Shown here: in pieces, positions 21,472 through 35,317 of the stretch
Numbering within the stretch: the first letter of the stretch is position 1
How the letters are laid out: each line of letters opens with the position of its first letter
Assembly: GCF_037975245.1 (NCBI RefSeq)
Contig: NC_092580.1
Coordinates: 30,558,001-30,622,000 of the forward strand
DNA length: 64,000 bases
Direction of reading: 5' to 3'
From: Apostichopus japonicus
Lineage: Eukaryota; Echinodermata; Holothuroidea; Aspidochirotida; Stichopodidae
Translations under genes and position numbers: made by a program
The notes under the pieces: model-generated
The model's database searches: none
What the model saw: the letters and a program-made list of their open reading frames with translations, nothing else
What the model was told of the DNA's origin: nothing

Positions 21472-22218
21472 TTAATCCGATTCCGTCGTAATTGTAAAGG
21501 AATTGTTTTGGTTTATCTGGGACGGCAAATCGTTTCTGATGTTTAAACCGAATGGTGTCGTGGTCTTTAGGTTTAGTTCCCAGAAATTTTCTTTCGCTTT
21601 CCTAGATTTATCTGTCCAAGAATCGTTCTTGTCAATGGCAATAACACGCAAATTCTCAATTGAATGATTTTGGAGATTGAAGGGATTTGCAACAGGTTGG
21701 TAGATTTTTTTTGTTTTGATCGCCGATCTATGTTGTGTCATTCTCATTCTAAGAGTGTTTTTTGACTCTCCAATGTATTGTAAGTTACAAATATTGCAGT
21801 AGATGAGGTAAATGACATTTTTGGATAGGCAGTTAATTTTGTGCCGAATTTGGAACGTGCGTTTGGTTTGGTTACTCTGAAAGACCCCGGTCGAATCGAC
21901 AAGTAAGCACGTTTTGCAATTTTGTGTACAGGGCGATGATCCTGTAGTTTCTGTTTTGCTTTCCCCTAATGGGGTGTCATCCCGAAAGGATGCCCGAACT
22001 AAGATATCCCGTAGGTTGCTGGGTCTTTTAAAAGCGATGACAGGTAATTCTGGGAAAACTGATTTCAGGCGTTCGGTGCCTTGAAGTAGGTGAAAATTCT
22101 TCTGAATGATATTAGCCAGTGGTGGGAGACCAGGGTGGAATTCAGTGACCAATGGTACCCTTTTGGAACTGGTTTGACGAGTTTTGTACGTCAATGTTTC
22201 GGTACGGGGTTTGCTTTT
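21472..22218 (-). pseudogene. PLE-A linker and GIY-YIG endonuclease
   Basis: Open for about 249 codons on the - strand. The linker ([27 protein letters not shown] Cys cluster) is followed by a GIY-YIG nuclease ([31 protein letters not shown]). The end [15 protein letters not shown] matches the tail of PLE-A copy 1. The RT domain is lost at the (TA)n boundary, so the frame's apparent start inside TA repeats is spurious. The nuclease core looks intact. Confidence 0.87.
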
Positions 22219-22351
<133 letters not shown>

Positions 22352-22492
22352 CCTACTCCTGCTAATTCTAGATTTGCGACACAATGCAGAACAAGGGTAT
22401 TAGAATTATCCTCAGAATGTGAGATTTGAGATCTGACATTGTTTAAGCTCATTCTTGCTAATACTTTATTGTACATAGGCATATAATACCGA

Positions 22493-23240
22493 CAAGGGCG
22501 GCGGGACCGGGGGAGCACAGGGGGCAAGTGCCCCCCACTTTTCCTCAGGTTAAAAATGTGCCCTTTTTCTACATAAAAATTTCTAAATAAATAAAGAGTT
22601 TACAAAGCGAAACCCACGTCGAATGAAATATTTCGGGAAGTTTTAAATGTTTACTACCACAGGCGTAGGAGCCCAATCTGAATGGGGGGGGGGCTGTAAC
22701 GACTTACCCGAAAAATATTACCAACATTTTTCGCGCGCTACGCGCGCGTTCAACATGTTAATGTGCATATCCATATAGGCATGCGTTGGTTATTACATCG
22801 CATGCCAATAACATACAATCATTTGCCGTGTTATAACCCTTCCAAATTGGTTATAATTATTGGGAAAGTCGTTACGATAATAATGATCATAATAATATCA
22901 GTTTTACCATTGAAAAACACATAGAAAATTATTTTTCTTTCAGTATTTTGACATATTTCATTTGCTTTCATGCATGTACCGATCGCGTGTGCAGGGACTT
23001 GGACTTTATAATGATTTTCCAATTTCCCAATTTGCACATTAGATATTGCAGTGCTAGTATGCATTGTTTACTTGAGGGGGGGGGGTGACGTTGATGGAGT
23101 GATGTGTATACGCAAATAAGATAATACAATAAGAGTTATAAAGGGTACTAAATATCAGGCTGCATCAGTCCAATCGAATTTCTGCAAAGTGCCCTTCGAC
23201 GTTGGTGCCCCCCAGATTAAAAGTGCTTCCGCCGCCCTTG
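22493..23240 (+). mobile_element. Non-autonomous transposon (CAAGGGCGGCGG ends) with nested F1 fragment
   Basis: Ends CAAGGGCGGCGG (22493) and CCGCCGCCCTTG (ending 23240) are flanked by a perfect 8-bp duplication AATACCGA (22485-22492 and 23241-23248). An F1-type piece begins at about 22664 (AGGCGTAGGAGCCCAAT followed by a G run). A partial relative starts at about 50136. No ORF. Confidence 0.8.
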
Positions 23241-23248
23241 AATACCGA

Positions 23249-26200
23249 AGTGAGTTGCGCAATACAATAGTGAACTACATTTGCAGAATATCTTGTTCCG
23301 TCGTCATATTCGTCATGACTATGTGGTCTTTTATTCCAACATCACTGCTGACATCTTGGTAGAAGAAAATAAACAACACCCCGTTACCAAATACAACATG
23401 GACTGACGAAATTTCGTTTTTCTTCTTCGGAATATGCTTTCTTAACATATAAAAATTAATTTTGTTACATTAAGTCATCATTTTACCTTAAATGTACAGA
23501 GGAGGCTGAACTACATATGGTAGCATCTGAAAAATGCGTACAGCCTCAGTGAATCTGCATACAATTCGTGCAATGATGAGTACATTTTACAGGAATCTGT
23601 CGAAGCGTAGGTGAAATACCTACTCATTGAAAGTCTAGGTTTCTCGGTGTCTGAAATATCATATGATTTTTCTTTCTTCATGTATAGGGCTACATTTAAC
23701 TAAACTCTACCAGAGGTTTGCTTGATTATATTTAACATTTCGACCTATACAGCGCATTTTGGATGTGTATATTTGTTATGTTGAATGTTCTTATGATATG
23801 TAATTAAAGTAATTTGTTACAACATTGAAACGACATCGAATGACTGTCCATATCATTTTCAAATGGCCTATACAACTTTCAGGAAAGAATTGACATAATA
23901 GTGGAATATGTATATGGATGGAAATAGAGAAATTGGAAAATTCATCAACTCACATTTCAGGACTATTTCGATCAGTCCATAAAACAAGGGCTATTTCAGT
24001 CCATTTTCGCAATTACAAGTGCTTCACATGCTACACCATCACATATTTTAAGAGCATTGGCCCCTTTCTAGTGTACATAAGTATCAATTTTCTCCCAAAA
24101 CTCATTAGCTCATATTGTTTTCCATCCGGTGAATCATTGCAATAGATAATTACTTTCACAGATCTTTTTTTTTCCATCGTTTGTCTATTAATTATATAAT
24201 GCTTATTTTTGTTTTGATTCCGTAGTGGTTCTGCTGGTTTCTCATGTAACGAGATGTAAGAAAAGATTCCCACATGCAGGAGCTAAAACTAAATAAAGCT
24301 ATCTGCTCCGCTAATTATTTTAGCACCTCTTAAAAGACAAAAACAACAGGAAACAAGAGAGAAAGGGAACAAAATAGTTTTACTGGTTTCCCACGAACAA
24401 CAGTTTAATAGTTATGTTAATCGACAAAACTAACTTTCTTTGTTGTTTGTGTAAATTGTTATACAAAATTCAAATATTTTTGTCAGTTTAGAAATTATTC
24501 ATACCGCTCTAAAGATGGAAATTTAATGGGGAAACACTTGATTACCTGATAAAATATTTATGGACACACATCTCGCCAATCGGCATGAGACCCTTATTAC
24601 AGCTAAAGAACCCCATATACGCCCTACGACTCATGCCCAACCCCGAGCCCCTGGGTGAACCTCATCATCATACTGGAAGAAAGCACTTTCCAAGGTGTGG
24701 TATTGATAGTTCTTGTAGTTTTATCCTCGTTCAGAACCACACCAAGCATAACAAATCATTTCAATATCTCTCGTTAACTCGTTATGTTGTAGGCTCAGTA
24801 TAGTAAACGAACCGGAAGTCTATACAGTTACACGCAAAGTTAGTTCCAACAATTGAGTCTTTTGCTGGATGTCCTAGTACAAAAACATGTCTGCTTCTAT
24901 CGTGAATTAAAGGATGTTTGCACAAGACAGCCCTGGAAGGACGACATTCCCTTCTGAGGTGAAATGACATGACCATATATCCGCTCAATGTGAAATCATA
25001 TTTCCGGCTTCAAAGCCCCGATTCTTCTTTGAAGACTCAATTCAAAACAAAACAAAAGGAAATCTTGCATGAACCTTGAGGTCACCAATGGTTGAATTTT
25101 GGCACAAAAGTCATTTTGATAGTTTATAGACCGTTAGAAACACTGCTATTAGTTTAGTAACCTATATAAACATTTCTTGAGAATTTACCACATTAATATC
25201 TGAGGCTCATGAATTAAAGTGGATAGACTACTTTAGTCAGACACGAACTGACTATTGGGGCACTAGTTTTTCTCAGATACCCAACAACCTAACAATCACT
25301 AAATATGGTCCAAACAACTTTCGCAGTACAGTATGAAACTTCAGTATAGTCACTGGGTAAATCACGAATGGTGCTCAATGTCAGCAACATGGTGCTATAC
25401 TGTTCAATTTTATATGAAATTGGAAGAAACATTGCTTTGGTTGAGTCATTAGAATTTTGTTTGATACGGCTAGATTATCAACATTGGCAACTAGATCTAC
25501 ACTGGGGAACCAATCCCATCAGCAATTAAGCCTTAAAGGAGCATTCCAGAGATTATGGATATTTTAATACTGAATAAACCGGACTTACGATGTAGACATA
25601 TTGATATCACTAAAATGTCCTTCCGCCATTTTGTTTGTGTTAGACTACATAGAATATACCAAGACTAACATGCTGTCTAATGCCATCTCTTAGCTTAACT
25701 CCACAGCTTATTATAGATGCATGGCAATGAAAGGAAGGTTTCGAGCACACTCTAGCTCTTCACAAGAGGATCAACCATCGACATTTTCCCCAGACATTCT
25801 AATCAGTTGAAACAAGACCGTTAATTATCTCATTGAGGTCGAATCTGACGATGGCCTTTATATTCATGCAGCCGCTGTATAATTTTTAGAATGATTTTAC
25901 TTGCCGTGTAGCCTAACATAAGAAACACGTGGATTTTAAAATTTAAGAGTTAAGTTATTTCTTATATAGACTTAATTTTTAGTCTTAATATGCCTCAGAA
26001 TTTTTAATACAATTTAGTCGGTTTCAATTACACAACGTCATCACCTAGCCTTTATTAAATACTTCATTCGCATCTGGCCCTCTCATAAATGTTAACGGAC
26101 AAGTTTGAGTCTAAAGATCTTAATTATAGTATAAATATGCCCCAGAATGCGCCATTTGATGTCCAAAGTTTGTTTTCTTTTGGAAGGACCACAACATATC

Positions 26201-28468
26201 TTACATTGCTTCAATTAACCCAGGGCAGGATCCCTGCATATATAAACAAAGGCGTTCGCCCGCAGCCTTTCCACAAAAGTTCAGTCCCTTAAATAAATCA
26301 GTCTGGGGAAATTTAATTTGTCCCCACACCGCCCTCCTCAAACATTAAAATCATGCGCTCTGGAGACAATTGACACGAGGCCTTGGCTGTATCTCCTTCC
26401 ACCCTTCCATTATCGTCAGGACTGGACAATTTGAAATACCTGTGATGAGATGACATGTCATCAACCATGTTTCAAAATAAATAATACAGGCTAAAATTTG
26501 ATAGATGTTCATATTTCTGCTTTTAAATCATTTTTTATATAATATAAGAGGGAAAAAGCAAAATAGTATAAAACTGGTAACGTTTATTAACCTATGTGTA
26601 ATTAAGTTACTTGTTCGCAAGTCGGACATTACGGTCATCCAGTCAGTGGGCGATGTTGTTTATAGCACCATGCACAATTGGGCCTATACTGTGACTTTAA
26701 TTTAATAAATATAGGCCTACAAAATTGATTGTCCTTCTTCTTTCACATGTTTCTTGTTGAAGCATATACTGGATTATACCGGTACGTGGACAACCAGCGA
26801 AAGGAAATGATGTCACCACTAGACAGGATATGAGACAGGTCTGATGACCGAAAACAAAATAACTTAACAACCGGATAGAAAAATGTAACGTCATGCGTAC
26901 TTCGTCTGCGCATAAGTTATCTATAGAACAGCTTTGAGCTAGCAGAAGGTTTGGGAGTACTATGCTAACCTTTCACCTCTTCTGGCTCAAAATGTAAACG
27001 GATATGGTGGGGTAATTTCTTTTATCTATGCATCAGAGGCCTTGGACAAAGTTGGGGTGGGTGGAGGGGAGACCTCAGATCTCAGAAGGGAAAGCCGGGG
27101 ATAAGAAACCTTACCCTTAGTTGGCCGATCAGACACTCCAGGCTAGAACCGGCCTCACGACCTATATATTTCATGCATGCTTCTAATATGCCAACTCGAC
27201 AATACAGCTGGAATTGACCGTCGCTTTGATATGGACTCGTATAGGAGATGTCGAATTGTCAATTTAAAACTGAATGAAAATAGTCGTTTCCAGGGGTAGC
27301 GGAGCTGGTCACGCTGTGGAGCCTGGGACAACGCGGTGGGACGTGCTCCTCGGGCCAGTTTCCTGAAAAGTTTAAAATTCCTCTTTCAATAATGTAGAGC
27401 TTTGTTTTGGTAAAGAAGAGTAGCCTTTGTATGAAATTACAATTGGTTGAGAAATTACAACAACATAAAAAGAGCTGGAATTAAAAAATTGCCATATTGT
27501 TGAAAAACGTTCGAACACATCAATTTATGGTGCAGATGCACAAATAATATATTTTTTTTTCTTGACGTTTTCAGGTGACATTGTGGTTTGCCGCCTCAAA
27601 GTCACAATGTCCCATTCAAAACCTTCACAAGCTGTGATGTTTCTTCCAACCCCCCCCCCCCCTCAACACCATGCACAATAGTTAACCCTCTTTCACCGTC
27701 ACTGTCAATTTCCACTGGTATCATAAACATGTACATGCTAAATCCGCAAACATATTGTTTTTAGTAGCTCGAAGAACGAAATTAATTCTACCAGCTATAC
27801 ATATAAACACGCCACTCTGAAATTGTTTCCACCTACTATGTGAAGACACACAATGAACACTTCTATGGTACTTAAACTTTACCGTACTATGGTAATAGTT
27901 CCACGTTAAAGGTAACCATAATTTTCTCATACTCTCTCTTCGTCAGGCTTACATTCATGATGTCGAAACGGTTCAGCAAGCCTAAAAATATATTTATATA
28001 AATAAAGAGAGAGGGATAGACTAAATAACACCTGAAATAGATCTCCACTACTTCAATTGGTCAATATAGTTTACACTGAAAGAGCACATTATCTTCTGTC
28101 AAAGCTATGCCACTCAAACACCGTACACAAGCAGTGTGTTAGACTTTTCGAAATCACGTTCCTGGTTGGTGTGTTGTTATTGATCGCTAACTTCAATTGA
28201 AGTCCCATTGAAATAAAATAAAGTTATTTTACTTCAGTGATCAGGGCACATGGCAAATGGTTGCGCACAGGCTGAAGAGGATCTGTTACACATCTGTTCA
28301 CCTTTCATTTCCAAGTTTGGCCTCAAAGGTAGTTCCACGACATGCATGAGAGATTTTATGGACGAGAACCGTATTAATCTCGCAAGATTGACACAATTTG
28401 GTGGACCATAGGTCTCTTACTTAAAAATCGAATGTTTATCAGAGTTTGAGCAATAACAGAGGATAATA
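23249..28468. other. Intergenic stretch with few recognisable features
   Basis: No coding region is supported. Minor items: a decayed PLE-A ribozyme-like hairpin at 25738-25766 (-), the dispersed ATGCCCCAGAATGC block at about 25987 and 26137, a C-run at about 27650, and TAGGCCTA at 26712. The last few hundred bases should include the MRPS25 promoter, but I see no TATA box. Confidence 0.5.
25738..25766 (-). other. Decayed hammerhead-like hairpin (PLE relic)
   Basis: On the - strand: AAGAGC, loop, GCTC, then GAAAC, as in PLE-A, but the CUGANGA box reads CTTGTGA and the bases after GAA do not form AGCT. Probably an old, inactive pLTR remnant. Confidence 0.45.
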
Positions 28469-31400
28469 ATGCCTATGAAAGGAAAGTTTCCGTTGAGAAG
28501 GACGTTGCGGTATCTTGAAAGGGGAAATGTCTACCTAAGAGACACAGTGAAAATTGTAACCATTAACTACAATACGTTAGGAGAAACGCACAAGGGTGCC
28601 AGGTATTTATATGTTGTAAAGAATTGCATACAAACGTGTCACTTGGGTCTGTGTAGGCTAGATCCAAAGGAAAGATTGTTAGCTTTGCCATATAGATCTA
28701 GTCTATGCAATCATTGTAATCCAAATGAATAAGTACTTTGACTTTATGGCCTAGCCTAGGCCTAAGTAAGATGGACACTAGGCCGCTTAGCCTAGGCCTA
28801 CTTTGTGAGCTAGGCCAACCAAGTTTGTGAATGATTGCAACTTGAATCCATCTAAGAAGAAATGTAGTGGTTGGCCAAAAATTTGGTCAATTTTTCTTAT
28901 GTAGGGCCTACAGCTTAACAGTTTTATTTGTAAAACACAAACTTGTGGTATGAGTACTGTACAACAGCATTCAGAGTACTGCAGGCCCCACAAGTTGTTT
29001 TGCCCTAAATCTTACAGTGCTCTCCAAATCTCCCGAGTAGCTGTACACACAATGAGGCCGTGTAAAAGCACAGTTATCTTTTCTAGAAAATTCAAGAGTA
29101 CAAGTATGAAGACATACAAGGTGGGATATTATTTACAGTAGGCTGCCTGTATTCAGCCAATTTTCTGTTCAATAATGATCCCGGTCATGTAGGTTAAATA
29201 TGACTGGTGTAACACGTTTTAACTGACTGTTACATAAACTCACTTGTACGTATGCATGTATTATTTTTATAAAATTATACTAATATACCTCCTACCGAAT
29301 TAAGATTATTTATCTTCATACAAACATGCTTTTCTCTTTCGAAAACTTGATATTCCAACATTGTCAAGAGTATCTTTCTTATTTTGTGACAAGAATGTCT
29401 ATATTTTTTCCCAACTCAAAGAGATTTTAACAAATATAGCAATTTACTGTGCACAATTACAAGACAGTGGAATTGAAATTGCTAAGTTGCAGTCTTACAC
29501 AATACACTGTAGCTAAGGCTACGTTGAACAGTACTTAATTAGGCTTGACATACATAAAGTACATGATGATCCCAATGTATTCCTAACGTTGTAGTAAACT
29601 TGTATAAACAGCCCATTTGATGCTGGAAGATATATCTTGATAATTTTGCCAAATTTACAAATAACTTACACAACACTGGGAGCATCTATTCATGATTTGG
29701 GGATGCACATAAAGTGTCTGTCACAGTGTTTTAAGGTATGTGACATGTATGTGTTAATGAGCAAATTCAACTTGAAATATTAGGTCATTGAAGCGCAAAC
29801 TAACATAGAAATGAATAATGGATACATTTCGATCACTCCACAAACAGCTTTCAATTAAAGGCATTGAAGACTCTGAAAAGTTAACTTTCCGTTGCTTGCA
29901 AGTGAAGTTTTCTGCTTGTCGCTACAAAATGCAGACAGAAATGAAACGTGATACCTTGTTATCTTTAGCTGGACCTGAGATGTCCATCGCTGTATCGTTT
30001 GTACACTGTGCTGTGGGTATTGACCGCAGCTGTATGGACTGACTGTACACTAGTGTCTAATTACCGACGGTAGCAAGCTGTGTGTGTATTTTCTGGGATC
30101 GATGGTGGTGTCTAACACTTCGGTTGCACCTCATTCGAAACTAAGTCAGATTATCGGCATGAGACATTTCTTTGTGCGCGAGTCTTCACACCCTTTAAGT
30201 ATGAAGATCGAAGAAAGAATTTGGAAATTCCCTTTCCTGCCACATTCTGCCTCAGATTGAATGTAACTGGGCTTTTATACCTGGCTATGTAGAAATGCAA
30301 AGGTACCGTGAAAAGTCACGGTTTGGATCCCATACGTACAGTAGATCTAGCTAAGCTGACGGAGTACAGCAGTCTGAAGCCTATGTCACTAGGTTTTAGT
30401 TCAGCTTGATCCTATGATTCTTGAGTCTTTCGAAATTTGTGTATAATATTCATACTAATGCTGAATAGTATTTCTGAGATTGGTTTAATGTTAATTAAGG
30501 TAATTGATTTTTCTTTCTTTTTGTCTCCTCTACAGGGATTTTGTTTTTTACAATTTACCACAGTTGCAGTACAAGAACCAGAATGTTCAGATGCAAACAT
30601 TCAAGAACCTCACACCATCACCTTTTATTCGCTGTTTCTTAAGTAAGAACGAAACATTCAAATTCTTTCCTCTTTCGGAACTTTAATTTGTTCTGTAAAT
30701 ATCTATATTGTTGTCTAGCTATATGTAGTAGTAGATCTCACTTTTGGATGGAACCAAAAATGTGGTGAATGGAGAAATAGTATTGCAGGTTCCATAAATT
30801 TGCAAACAAAATGAAACATATAATGTTAATCCATTTTCCACTTTAATGTTTAAAACTATGAAACATTGACCATCACAAATCTAAAAAAGTTGATGTATAA
30901 AATAAATTCTTATAACTCTAATTCAAAGGATGATACTCTGATAACAATCCATTCTTCATTTTTTGGGACTTTCTTTGGTAACTTGCCTGAGAGCAAAGTA
31001 CCTACGAAGGCTAAGGTGATCTACTTTTACTGTATGCATTCCGAATAGTGTGTGTGTTTTTGTATGTCCAAGCTTGTAAACACTTTCTCTGTATCTCAGT
31101 ACAGATGAAAAATTAAGTAAAATATAATATTTCATAAAATACAACTAGGACATTTATTGTACATGCCATACCTAAAAGGGATGGGTTAATACTAATTTAT
31201 TTTGTAGTAAACAGTGGTTAAATGTGTAATAATGGTTGGTAATTGTTATAAAGTCTATTCTAACCCTAACCCTTTGAACTCCATCCCATGCCCTACCATG
31301 ATGTTAAGAGTAGAACAATTCAACTTGTGTTTTAGTTCATGTTGTTACATTAAATTACCACCGGTCTAGATGTTATCACTAAGACACATCATTATGCTTC

Positions 31401-34400
31401 CTATCTGTTATCAAATGATTTATTTTTCATAACAGACGCTTTGCTATCAAACACAAGCTGTTTTCTATCAAGAGACTTCAAAAGTCAAAATAGGAAAAAG
31501 TTGTTGTGATCTGCTATAAACATTTATTGATCAAGTATCGTTTAAATAATGATTTCATAATGCATTATGTCATTAAACTAACTTGTAAAATAGATCAATA
31601 CTTAGAGAGATTATAAAAAATATAGTCTTCATTCTGCAGACAAGAGTATCGTGTTTGATTAGATTTTCAATGTCAAGGTTCATTTTTATCTAATGCGTGA
31701 ATCCTGTCCATCTTTTGCTTGACAAGTTGACAGTAACATGGGTATTGCCCAGGTTTCAGAAAGTGCCAAAAAATGTTCAAGAAACCGAAATGTTGGTTTC
31801 CACTGCTTTCAACATGTGCTGAGATGTTGCCTCAATATGTGCCTCAAAGAACTGTTTTGTCTCAGATAAGTGACACCAAAAATATAAAAGGCAATGCTTG
31901 AGAAGTTGAGTACAGCACCTTAATGTGAGAACTAGAATTGAGAACTGGTGCTAAATGATCATGACTGGTGCTAGATGAATATAATTGGTGATAGATGAAC
32001 ATAACTGGTGCTACAGTAGATAAATATAACTAGTGGGAGATGAATATAACTGGTGATAGATGAATATAACTGGTGCTAGATTAATATTACTGGTGATAGA
32101 TGAACATAACTGGTGCTAGATGAATATAACTGGTGATAGGTGAATATAACTAGTGCTATATGAATACTGGTGCTACAGTAGATGAATATAACTGGTGCTA
32201 CATGAATATAACTGGTGCTAGATGAATATAACTGGTGTTAGATGAATATAACTGGTGCTAGATGAATATAACTGGTGCTGCAGTAGATGAATATAACTGG
32301 TGCTATGTCAGTAGAATATAACTGGTGATAGATGAATATAACTGGTGATAGATGAATATAACTGGTGCTAGATGAATATAACTGGTGATAGATGAATATA
32401 ACTAGTGCTATATGAATATAACTGGTGCTACATGAATATAACTGGTGATAGATGAATATATAACTGGTGTTACATGAATATCACTGGTGCTAGATGAATA
32501 TAACTGGTGCTAGATGAATATAACTGGTGCTACATGAATATAACTGGTGCTAGATGAATATAACTGGTGTTAGATGAATATAACTGGTGCTAGATGAATA
32601 TAACTGGTGCTGCAGTAGATGAATATAACTGGTGCTATGTCAGTAGAATATAACTGGTGATAGATGAATATAACTGGTGCTAGATGAATATAACTGGTGC
32701 TGCAGTAGATGAATATAACTGGTGCTATGTCAGTAGAATATAACTGGTGATAGATGAATATAAATGCTGCTAGATGAATATTATTGGTGCTAGATGAATA
32801 CAACTGGTGATAGATGAACATAACTGGTGCTAGAAGAATATAACTGGTGATAGATGAATATAACTACTGCTATATGAATATAACTGGTGCTACATGAATA
32901 TAACTGGTGCTAGACGAATATAACTGGTGTTAGATGAATATCACTGGTGCTAGATGAATATAACTGGTGCTAGATGAATATAACTGGTGCTACATGAATA
33001 TAACTGGTGCTAGATGAATATAACTGGTGGTAGTTTAATATTACTGGTGATAGATGAATATAACTGGTGCTAGATAAATATAACTGGTGATAGATGAATA
33101 TAATTGGTACTAGATGAATATAACTGGTGCTAGATGAATATAACTGGTTCTAGATGAATATAACTGGTGCTAGATGAATATAACTACTGCTAGATGAATA
33201 TAATTGTTGTTAGATGAATACAACTGGTGATAGATGAACATAACTGGTGCTAGACGAATATAACTGGTGCTAGATGAATATAACTAGTGCTATATGAATA
33301 TAACTGGTGCTACAGTAGATGAATATAACTGGTGCTATGTCAGTAGAATATAACTGGTGCTAGATAAATATAAATGCTGCTAGATGAATACTATTGGTGC
33401 TAGATGAATATAATTGGTGCTAGATGAATATAACTGGTGCTAGATGAATATAACTAAAATGAGTTTTACGGTTTAATAGCCCTATAAACACAATAAGTAA
33501 TCGTTATACAGTGTTTTTCTTTCTGGAATAACCACTTGCTCATTTCTGTTCATTTAAAGTACAGCGGACACCTAGACCAACTAGCCTCATATTCAGTACA
33601 TTTGTTGTGTTTCATAAACTCATTCAAAATCTGTTGAAATGTTTGAAAAGCTCCTTTTCTGTCCAAGATATACAGTACACATTTGAAGTCTCTGATAAAT
33701 CTGGGAATCTTATTAAATATTTGCAAATTATGACGTGGAGTGTTGCCCTCATCAAAATTCCTTATTTTAGGCCTGAATAAGTTATCCCCTAAATACAATC
33801 CCATATATATCATTTGCACAATGAGATGTTCCTCCTTTTTTTATATAAATATTTCCAAAACTTGCCTTAGACCACAAAGCTGTGTTCAGTGTCCTTGAAA
33901 TGAAGGTTGTAAAAACAAAGTAATAACATAACAGAAAATTAGGCAGTCAATCCCTCTACATCATCAAATATGCATAATTAGCTAATTTTTATTCATAAAT
34001 CAAATTAGAAATTAAGAAAAGACTTGACAAAAGAATGGGCAATCTTTCATGTTTTTTTATGTGAGATGCAGCAATTTTCATGATTTCTAATGCCTTTAGA
34101 GTGATTAGGATGATGCTGTCCATAGATGTCTGTAGACATTAACTGACTATTGCACTCTTTTTTATTGAGTAACTCTTCAACTTACTGTTGGGTGGAGAAT
34201 TTATGTTGATTCTTGAACAGTTTATGATATTTTCTTCTTTTTGATCTTTCAGATGATGGTGATGAGGTGCTTATAGATATTGACAGTAAATCCAATACAT
34301 CCATTTTAGAACATGTAAAGAAACTTTTAGGAAAATCAGAGTGAGTCAGATAACTTTTCAAAATTTGTTTTTACAATACGATTTATGATGTGTCCTTTGT

Positions 34401-35317
34401 TAGTATTTCTATAGTGGTACCTCAATAGCCAGCTCCTTTAAAATTTGAAAATGAAATGTTTTCTGAAGCATCTTGTTTGCATTTTGCAAAATAAATTGCC
34501 TCTGGCCACATAAGTATTAGATTGTTTAAATGTATCAATTTATATTGAGAAGCTGTCAAAAAGGGGGCGGGGGGGGGGGGGTCAGCTTCCGCTACCCCCT
34601 TCCTATGCATATTGTACAGCTTTATCAAAGGCATGCGCCAAGTATTTAATATGCCAAGTAAGGCAGTAACCTTTTCCATACAGATCTATATGTTAGTTCG
34701 ACCAAATTTGTATCTTTAACTTTTGGGCATAAAATGTCATTGTTCCCAAAGAACTGATAGAGCCAGAAACCACCAAGAAGACCTGTAACCTATACTCTAG
34801 CTATAGCATGCCTGGTATGCACATATGGCCGATAACCGCGCTTAGTGTGAGCTATACACTTAGATGTGGCATTTCCCCATATGCACATATGGCTGGTTAG
34901 TGTGTAAAACAACTGCCTTCAATCCCAATAGTTTGAGACAAAGTGAAATATATTCTTGTTATCAAATGAACTAACGACACATTGTCAACTAATCAAAGCC
35001 CTCCTGGTGTACCAGATATCTAGGCCACTTGTCTACAAATTTGATAAATAAACCTTGGTCAAATTTCTTAAACTTTTTGCAGAGAGATTCTGTCTGCAGA
35101 AAGGAAAGCTAGGGAGAAGAAGACAAATCCAGCTAATTTCGGAAGAGAGTTTGCCAGGGAGTGTATTTGCCAGGTTCCAGGACAAGTACCGTGTCCATCT
35201 GTTGTGCCTCTACCAGAAGAACTAAGAGGAAAGAATATCGATTACAGAACTCTATTGCTTAAACCCGCCCGTGGAAGAGACCCTAATATTCCAGATGAAG
35301 AGGAGGAGGAGGATTAG
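28469..35317 (+). CDS. MRPS25: Mitochondrial small-subunit ribosomal protein mS25 (4 exons, 187 aa)
   Basis: Exons 28469-28602, 30536-30642, 34253-34340 and 35083-35317 join in frame (phases 2, 1, 2) with GT/AG borders. The product begins [20 protein letters not shown] and continues with [31 protein letters not shown], the helix [31 protein letters not shown] and LPEELRGK. These match animal mS25 (L51/S25/CI-B8 thioredoxin-like fold) along the full length. The vertebrate protein is about 173 aa; this one is longer because of an acidic tail DEEEEED. It is a structural component of the mitochondrial 28S subunit, encoded in the nucleus. Intron 2 holds a 1.5-kb minisatellite. No mitochondrial targeting presequence is obvious, as is usual in this family. 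The identification is secure; UTR ends were not determined. Confidence 0.96.
28603..30535 (+). other. MRPS25 intron 1
   Basis: Starts GTATTT and ends CTCTACAG. It contains a cluster of CCTAGGCCTA-type palindromes at 28750-28815 (TAGGCCTA at 28757 and 28793). The short ORF at 29818-30042 has no recognisable domain. Confidence 0.85.
31943..33455 (+). repeat. 20-bp minisatellite in MRPS25 intron 2, about 1.5 kb
   Basis: About 75 head-to-tail copies of TAGATGAATATAACTGGTGC with point variants. A longer variant block (TGCAGTAGATGAATATAACT ... CTATGTCAGTAGAATA) recurs at about 32277, 32609, 32699 and 33308, so the array has higher-order structure. It lies wholly inside the intron, between exons 2 and 3. 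Confidence 0.95.

Noticed and set aside
31260-31275. Interstitial telomere repeat
   Set aside because: Only two CTAACC units.
31943-33455. CRISPR-like array
   Set aside because: Repeats are contiguous with no spacers, in a eukaryotic intron.
33550-33819. 89-codon ORF on the - strand in MRPS25 intron 2
   Set aside because: No homology recognised, it starts with GTG, and it lies inside an intron of a confident gene.
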